Shown piece after piece: positions 4,986-8,133 of a stretch of 8,133 bases of DNA. Under the pieces are notes generated by a model. The model made no database searches. It was given only the letters and a program-made list of their open reading frames with translations, and had not been told where the DNA came from. The position numbers were made by a program, and so were the translations under genes. This DNA comes from an uncultured Oscillibacter sp. (GTDB lineage Bacteria; Bacillota; Clostridia; Oscillospirales; Oscillospiraceae). Location: positions 1-8,133 of the forward strand of contig CAJTZI010000071.1 in the NCBI GenBank assembly GCA_910584075.1, written 5' to 3'. Within the stretch, counting starts at the first letter, position 1. Every line of letters begins with the position of its first letter.

Positions 4986-6158
4986 TCAGCCCTGCCGGAA
5001 GCGCTCCAGCATCGTTACATAGCTGTCCAAATGCTCCCGCAGGTCCGCCTCTCCCTGGTAGGACACATCCAGCACCTGCCCGCCCCGGCGGAGCAGCAAA
5101 AACTGCCAGCCCTTCAGCTCATCCCGCCAGTACCAGGCGCTGTCCGCCCCCGGCACGGACACCCGGAACTCCGGATCCTCTCCGATGTCGATCGCAAAGG
5201 ACCACCGCTTCAGCATCTGCGCCTCCAGATTCTTCGCCATGGAGGGGAACCGGAGACTGTAATACTCCGCGCTGCAGCGGGGCCCGTCGCCGCCCTCCTC
5301 CAGGTGCTCATAGTCCCCCTCCAGGGTCCACCACGCGGCCTTTCCCCAGAAGCTGTGGAAGTCCACGGCCTCCGCCTCCTCCGCCGCCGGGGTTCCCAGC
5401 TCCGCCAGGGAGACATAGGGCACCGCCCCCTCGTACTGCGACACCGGCAGGTAGGGCCGGGAGTCATAGGGGCGGAACAAACTCCCGGTCATCACCAGGA
5501 GGATCAGCGCATACAGCCCCTGAAACACCCACACCCTGGCCCGGGCCCAGCCCCAGGGGGCCCGCTGGGGCGCCGGCTCCTGCCGCCGCAGCTGCCGGGT
5601 GAAGCGGATCAGCCGCACAGAGCGGCTGATCAGGTGCAGAACCAGCAGGCCGTGACAGCACAGCATCAGGGGTGTGCTGGAGGTGCGCAGGTCCAGCAGG
5701 TATCCCCGGGGCCGGTCCCACACCAGCCACAACATCAACGCCAGCGCCACCGCGGCCAGCGGCACCCCCAGCCAGATGTTCCGCCAGCCGCGGCGCAGGA
5801 GGTCCCCGTAGGCCTCCTCCCGCAGGGTCTGGTCCGTGTCCAGCTCCGTCGCCGCGGGGTCCTCGCACCGCCAGATGTGGAACTCCGTCCTCACGCCGCC
5901 AAAATTCCTGCTCCCAACGGTAGAGCAGACGTAGGTCCAGCCCATCTCCCGATAGGCCTCCCGGGTGTCCTGGTCCGGCTCTCCGCCCTGAGGCCCCGAG
6001 GGCTGGAGGCGGTAGCGGATGTGCTCCCGCCTCTCCCCCCGGGCAAAGCTGACCAGGTTCCGCCCGTAGCTCTCCACATACCAGCCTTGGGCGGCCCAGT
6101 CCTCCAGCCACGCCTGGACGGCGGGGACCTCCATGGGGTCCAGCGCCAGTTTTCTCAT
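4986..6158 (-). CDS. DUF2812 domain membrane protein
   Basis: A 390-residue protein of unknown function. An N-terminal cytosolic DUF2812-type region (about 1-115) contains WLEDWAAQGWYVESYGRNLV (17-36) and YREMGWTYVCST (69-80), the aromatic Leu/Trp-rich pattern of the family, in which a 'lagging' Trp-Gly-W pair recurs. Three predicted transmembrane segments follow at about 128-147, 161-180 and 208-227. After them comes a roughly 160-residue tail with another DUF2812-like beta-rich stretch (WTLEGDYEHLEEG; SYVTMLERFRQG at the end). DUF2812 proteins typically sit beside PadR regulators in clostridia, as here. The start overlaps the regulator's stop by four bases (ATGA), so the two are translationally coupled. 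Its role is probably in envelope stress or sensing, regulated by the PadR partner, but this is inference from context only. Confidence 0.85.
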   Translation of the reverse strand: MRKLALDPMEVPAVQAWLEDWAAQGWYVESYGRNLVSFARGERREHIRYRLQPSGPQGGEPDQDTREAYREMGWTYVCSTVGSRNFGGVRTEFHIWRCEDPAATELDTDQTLREEAYGDLLRRGWRNIWLGVPLAAVALALMLWLVWDRPRGYLLDLRTSSTPLMLCCHGLLVLHLISRSVRLIRFTRQLRRQEPAPQRAPWGWARARVWVFQGLYALILLVMTGSLFRPYDSRPYLPVSQYEGAVPYVSLAELGTPAAEEAEAVDFHSFWGKAAWWTLEGDYEHLEEGGDGPRCSAEYYSLRFPSMAKNLEAQMLKRWSFAIDIGEDPEFRVSVPGADSAWYWRDELKGWQFLLLRRGGQVLDVSYQGEADLREHLDSYVTMLERFRQG

Positions 6159-6481
6159 GTCTCTTCCTCCTCTCCCAGCTCCCGCTGTCCGTCATCCACA
6201 CAGCGGCGCATATTCTCCAGCTCCTGCCGGAACAGCGCCCGGCCCGCATCGGTAATTCGGTAGACCCGCATCCGGCCCTGGGACCAGCTCTCTTTGATCA
6301 GCGCCTCCTCCTGAAATTTCCCCAGGATGGCGTACAGCGTCCCCGGGCCCAGGGCCACCCGGCCCGCCGTCAGCTGCCGGACGTAGGCGGCGATCTCCGT
6401 GCCGCACCGCTCCTGCCGCCACAGGGCCAGCAGAACGTAGAACATGCTCTCCGTCAGGGATTTCAGGGGCTGTCTCGCCAT
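6155..6481 (-). CDS. PadR-family transcriptional regulator
   Basis: A 108-residue winged-helix repressor of the short (PadR-s2) type. Helices span SLTESMFYVLLALWRQERCG (8-27) and EIAAYVRQLTAGRVALGPGTLYAILGKFQEE. GPGTLYAILGKFQEEALI is the recognition helix with the PadR signature G-x-LY-x-x-L-x-x-L. The wing follows as RMRVYRITDAGRALF, and the C-terminal helix is a short dimerisation arm. An in-frame ATG at 6505 would add eight residues (MRHERRAA), but it lies inside an operator and after no ribosome binding site. The ATG at 6481 is six bases from AAAGGAGG and is the real start. The gene leads the DUF2812 operon, overlapping it by four bases, and its promoter region carries two palindromes that match a PadR-type operator, so it probably represses itself. 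Confidence 0.92.
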   Translation of the reverse strand: MARQPLKSLTESMFYVLLALWRQERCGTEIAAYVRQLTAGRVALGPGTLYAILGKFQEEALIKESWSQGRMRVYRITDAGRALFRQELENMRRCVDDGQRELGEEEET

Positions 6482-6487
6482 GGCGGC

Positions 6488-6495
6488 CCTCCTTT
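6488..6495 (-). promoter_or_regulatory. Ribosome binding site that fixes the PadR start
   Basis: AAAGGAGG on the minus strand, six bases before the ATG at 6481. It lies between the two candidate starts, so it can only serve the downstream one. Confidence 0.85.
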
Positions 6496-6504
6496 CATGC
6501 CTCA

Positions 6505-6521
6505 ATATCGTCTTACGATAT
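6505..6521. promoter_or_regulatory. Operator 1 (17-bp palindrome, leader region)
   Basis: ATATCGTCTTACGATAT has seven-base arms around CTT. It is the exact reverse complement of operator 2 and lies about +5 to +21 relative to the expected transcription start near 6526. The TATCGT/ACGATA half-sites resemble operators of PadR-family repressors. With its outer flank (CA before, TG after the partner) the pair is identical over 19 bases. Confidence 0.8.
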
Positions 6522-6532
6522 CATCTGCTTTC

Positions 6533-6561
6533 ATTATAATATCGTAAGACGATATTGTCAA
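6533..6561 (-). promoter_or_regulatory. Perfect-consensus promoter of the padR-DUF2812 operon
   Basis: On the minus strand TTGACA (6556-6561) and TATAAT (6533-6538) match the sigma-A consensus at every position with a 17-base spacer. That spacer is exactly operator 2. A full-consensus promoter normally fires strongly, so the operator overlap implies tight repression under ordinary conditions. Confidence 0.9.
6539..6555. promoter_or_regulatory. Operator 2 (17-bp palindrome filling the promoter spacer)
   Basis: ATATCGTAAGACGATAT has the same seven-base arms around AAG and is the reverse complement of operator 1. It occupies precisely the space between the -35 and -10 elements, where a bound dimer would block RNA polymerase. 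The centres of the two operators are 34 bases apart, slightly over three helical turns, so two dimers would sit on nearly the same face. Confidence 0.85.
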
Positions 6562-6631
6562 CGGCAAGTTTCAGAAGCCGGATTATCAGCCGGAGCATAC
6601 AGATTTGCGACAAAATGGCCGATAACAAGAC

Positions 6632-6656
6632 AAAAAAATCGCAGGAAAATCTGCGA
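6632..6656 (-). terminator. Rho-independent terminator upstream of the padR promoter
   Basis: Arms 6639-6644 and 6651-6656 (TCGCAG/CTGCGA) around a six-base loop; on the minus strand the stem is followed by seven T. It would stop transcripts running leftward from the cysS side before they reach the padR promoter. It abuts the beginning of the plus-strand repA fragment, so it may mark the original end of the cysS transcript or an element edge. Confidence 0.65.
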
Positions 6657-6933
6657 GGATATGACCTTCGGGCGGGACAAGGCCATGAAGCTGCTGGCCG
6701 AGCTGGACACGAAAAAGGGCGTCGGCCTGATCGAGCGGATCAAGCAGGGCCGGGGGAAATCCAAGAAAATCTACGTCAAGCGGTTCACTACTCGGACCGT
6801 TCCGTCCAAACCAGCCCCGCCTCCCCCGGAGCCTTTCGTGCCCATTCCACAGGTCGATTTTTCCAACGTGCAGCCGTCGAAAAAACCGACCCTAATTATA
6901 CTAGATAGCGTCGTCAATAAAAATGTGCTATAA
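6655..6933 (+). pseudogene. Fragment of a replication initiator gene (RepA_N type) of a mobile element
   Basis: The frame from 6655 reads EDMTFGRDKAMKLLAELDTK, then KGVGLIERIKQGRGKSKKIYVKRF and a Pro-rich linker. This is the conserved GRDKAMKLLAELD...GLIERxKQGxGxxxKIYVKRF block of the replication initiators carried by clostridial plasmids and integrative conjugative elements. The N-terminal two thirds of the DNA-binding domain is missing; a family protein is about 270-300 residues. Near 6880 the same family's downstream motif KTDPNYT appears in a different frame (ending in a stop at about 6908), while the first frame runs on to 6933 as unrelated sequence. The shift is next to an A-run at 6880-6885. 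It is therefore a 5'-truncated and frameshifted relic, not a working gene. It is on the plus strand between minus-strand genes. Confidence 0.75.
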
Positions 6934-6934
6934 T
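6929..6934 (+). promoter_or_regulatory. Extended -10 promoter for the small ORF at 6962
   Basis: A perfect TATAAT with a TG one base upstream (6926-6927). There is no convincing -35 at 16-18 bases. The position, about 28 bases before the ATG of the small ORF, and the following GGAGGG make it a plausible start site, possibly a remnant from the same mobile element as the repA fragment. Confidence 0.35.
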
Positions 6935-6961
6935 AGTCCAAAGTAGCGGGAGGGCAGAAAA

Positions 6962-7090
6962 ATGGCGGGTGAACAGCAACAACATGATATAGGCGGCAGA
7001 GCGTGGGAGAAAATCAGGCCATACACGATAGGCGAAAAGGGGACGCGTATCTCGGGCATTGCCTCCTCGCGTCCCCCTTTCGCCTATTGA
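6962..7090 (+). CDS. 42-residue hypothetical protein, probably a truncated remnant
   Basis: An ATG at 6962 has GGAGGG eight bases upstream and opens a short frame, MAGEQQQHDIGGRAWEKIRP and on to TIGEKGTRISGIA, ending in a stop at 7088. I do not recognise the family. The N-terminal 30 residues look protein-like and hydrophilic. The last dozen residues are encoded by the loop and right arm of the large hairpin at 7028-7087, so the original 3' part was probably replaced. It follows the repA fragment on the same strand. It could also be a non-functional leftover of that element; a real small gene cannot be excluded. Confidence 0.35.
   Translation: MAGEQQQHDIGGRAWEKIRPYTIGEKGTRISGIASSRPPFAY
7028..7087. 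terminator. Large near-perfect hairpin just past cysS
   Basis: Arms of 20 bases (7028-7047 and 7068-7087) pair with a single mismatch (AAAAGGGG against AAAGGGGG) around a 20-base loop. It starts 13 bases beyond the cysS stop on the minus strand, the usual place for a terminator, but no terminal T-run follows the stem on either strand. Its arms and loop overlap the 3' end of the small plus-strand ORF. It may be the cysS terminator, or a palindromic end of the mobile element that left the repA fragment. Confidence 0.55.
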
Positions 7091-7100
7091 TATCTCTCAC

Positions 7101-8133
7101 TCAGACCCGCTTCCAGCAGGCCCCGCCCTTGACGTCCGTGATCTCGATCCCCCGGCCCTTCAGCTCGTCCCGGATCCTGTCCGCCTCGGCGAAATTCTTC
7201 GCCTTTTTGGCTTCGTACCGCTTCATCACCAGAGCGTCGATCTCCGCGTCGCCCTCGCCGGTGACGGTGTACTCCCCGCCGCCGGACTGGGCCGTTTTCG
7301 CCTGGGCGGCTTTCTCCCGCACTGCCGCCGCCTTCTCCAGAAGGCCCAGGGACAGCACCTGGTCGAAATCCCCGATCAGCGCCAGCTTGGTGGCATCGCC
7401 GGTCTTTGCCTTCAATACATCAAAGATGGCCGTCACGCCCATGGACGTGTTCAAATCGTTCCCCATCTGCTGGAGGAACCTGGCCTTGTATTCGTCAAAC
7501 ACCGCCCGGTCCACGTCCCCGCCGGGGGTCAGGGCCGCCACGCGGCCCACCAGCTTGCCGTAAGCCGCCACGGCGTTGTCCAGGTTCTCCCAGGTGAACA
7601 CCAGCGCCTTGCGGTAGTGGCTCTGGAGGCAGAAATACCGGTAGGCCAGGGGGTCGTACCCCTTCTCCTCCAGCAGCGAGACCGTCAGAAACTCGCCCTT
7701 GGACTTGCTCATCTTGCCGTCATTGGTGTTCAGATGGTGGACGTGGAACCAGTGGGAGCACCAGGGGTGGCCCAGGAAGCTCTCAGACTGGGCAATCTCG
7801 TTGGTGTGGTGAGGGAAGGCGTTGTCCACGCCGCCGCAGTGGAGGTCCAGGTATTCCCCGTTGTACTTCATGGAGATGCCGGAGCACTCGATGTGCCAGC
7901 CGGGATAACCCACACCCCAGGGGGAGTCCCACTTAAGAGCCTGGTCCTCGAACTTGCTCTTGGTGAACCAGAGAACGAAATCGTTTCGGTTGCGCTTGTT
8001 GATGTCCTCCTCCACGCCCTCCCGGACGCCCACGGCCAGATCCTCCTCGTCGTGGTCGTTGAAGACGTAGTAGCGGCTGAGCTTGGAGGTGTCAAAGTAC
8101 ACGTTGCCGCCGGCGAGATAGGCATACCCTGTG
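7101..8133 (-). CDS. cysS: Cysteinyl-tRNA synthetase, C-terminal part (N-terminus beyond the window edge)
   Basis: Class I aminoacyl-tRNA synthetase that charges tRNA-Cys with cysteine in the cytosol. The frame is open from the window edge, so 343 residues are visible of about 460-490; the HIGH motif and first zinc ligand lie outside. Visible zinc ligands, counted from the first visible residue, are C83 in GWHIECS, and H108 and E112 in PHHTNEIAQSE, spaced as in other CysRS. The KMSKS loop (140-144) is intact in GKMSKSKGEF. A DALR-type helical domain follows, then the C-terminal ALVMKRYEAKKAKNFAEADRIRDELKGRGI element. The LHCGGVDNAFPHHTNE variant differs from the common IHGGGIDLIFPHHENE but retains the ligands. 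A GTG at 8102 is internal (GGNVYFDTSK) and not a start. Confidence 0.97.
   Translation of the reverse strand, partial: TGYAYLAGGNVYFDTSKLSRYYVFNDHDEEDLAVGVREGVEEDINKRNRNDFVLWFTKSKFEDQALKWDSPWGVGYPGWHIECSGISMKYNGEYLDLHCGGVDNAFPHHTNEIAQSESFLGHPWCSHWFHVHHLNTNDGKMSKSKGEFLTVSLLEEKGYDPLAYRYFCLQSHYRKALVFTWENLDNAVAAYGKLVGRVAALTPGGDVDRAVFDEYKARFLQQMGNDLNTSMGVTAIFDVLKAKTGDATKLALIGDFDQVLSLGLLEKAAAVREKAAQAKTAQSGGGEYTVTGEGDAEIDALVMKRYEAKKAKNFAEADRIRDELKGRGIEITDVKGGACWKRV

Noticed and set aside
4680..6263. Long plus-strand open frame opposite DUF2812 and padR (527 codons)
   Set aside because: Pro/Arg/Gln-rich shadow of the real minus-strand genes. The strand choice is decided by the PadR motif, the ATGA overlap and the promoter.
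6505..6555. The two 17-bp palindromes as a short CRISPR-like or tandem repeat
   Set aside because: There are only two copies, inverted to each other, and they fit exactly around the promoter. An operator pair explains them fully.

Overview
The window looks like the chromosome of a GC-rich, strict-anaerobe-type Firmicute, most likely Clostridia of the Oscillospiraceae group (Flavonifractor/Lawsonibacter/Pseudoflavonifractor-like). This is an inference. It rests on GC-rich coding sequence combined with strong AGGAGG-type ribosome binding sites, near-consensus sigma-A promoters, a PadR-DUF2812 operon, and a clostridial RepA-type replication gene fragment.

Layout. Positions 1-524 (minus strand) hold the start of an unidentified gene and a low-complexity protein with two AT-hook-like motifs, probably cargo or backbone of an integrated element. 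Positions 525-755 are AT-rich, gene-free and carry an orphan terminator. This stretch ends at one copy of a 19-bp sequence whose inverted second copy lies at 3867-3885. Between the copies are a 5'-truncated chloramphenicol-acetyltransferase-like gene (lacking its N-terminal part), a two-gene plus-strand operon with its own promoter (a GNAT acetyltransferase and a half-size EamA transporter), and, converging on it, a full-length 4-alpha-glucanotransferase (malQ). Positions 3886-4204 are gene-free. A nicotinamidase/isochorismatase-family hydrolase (4205-4756, minus) follows with a clear promoter and terminator.

Positions 4986-6481 (minus) hold a translationally coupled PadR regulator and DUF2812 membrane protein. 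They are preceded by a perfect-consensus promoter whose 17-bp spacer is itself a palindrome; the same palindrome, inverted, recurs just after the expected transcription start. This is a strong case for autoregulation. Positions 6562-7100 are a junction of debris: a minus-strand terminator, a frameshifted internal fragment of a replication initiator (RepA_N type) on the plus strand, a small ORF with its own promoter-like signals, and a large near-perfect hairpin. The window closes with the C-terminal two thirds of cysteinyl-tRNA synthetase (cysS, minus), truncated by the window edge.

Functionally this is mostly core metabolism (glycogen/maltodextrin handling, NAD salvage, translation) interleaved with scars of mobile elements. 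I see no complete phage, CRISPR array, toxin-antitoxin pair or biosynthetic system. The most interesting signals are the operator architecture of the PadR operon and the inverted 19-bp ends associated with the broken CAT gene.
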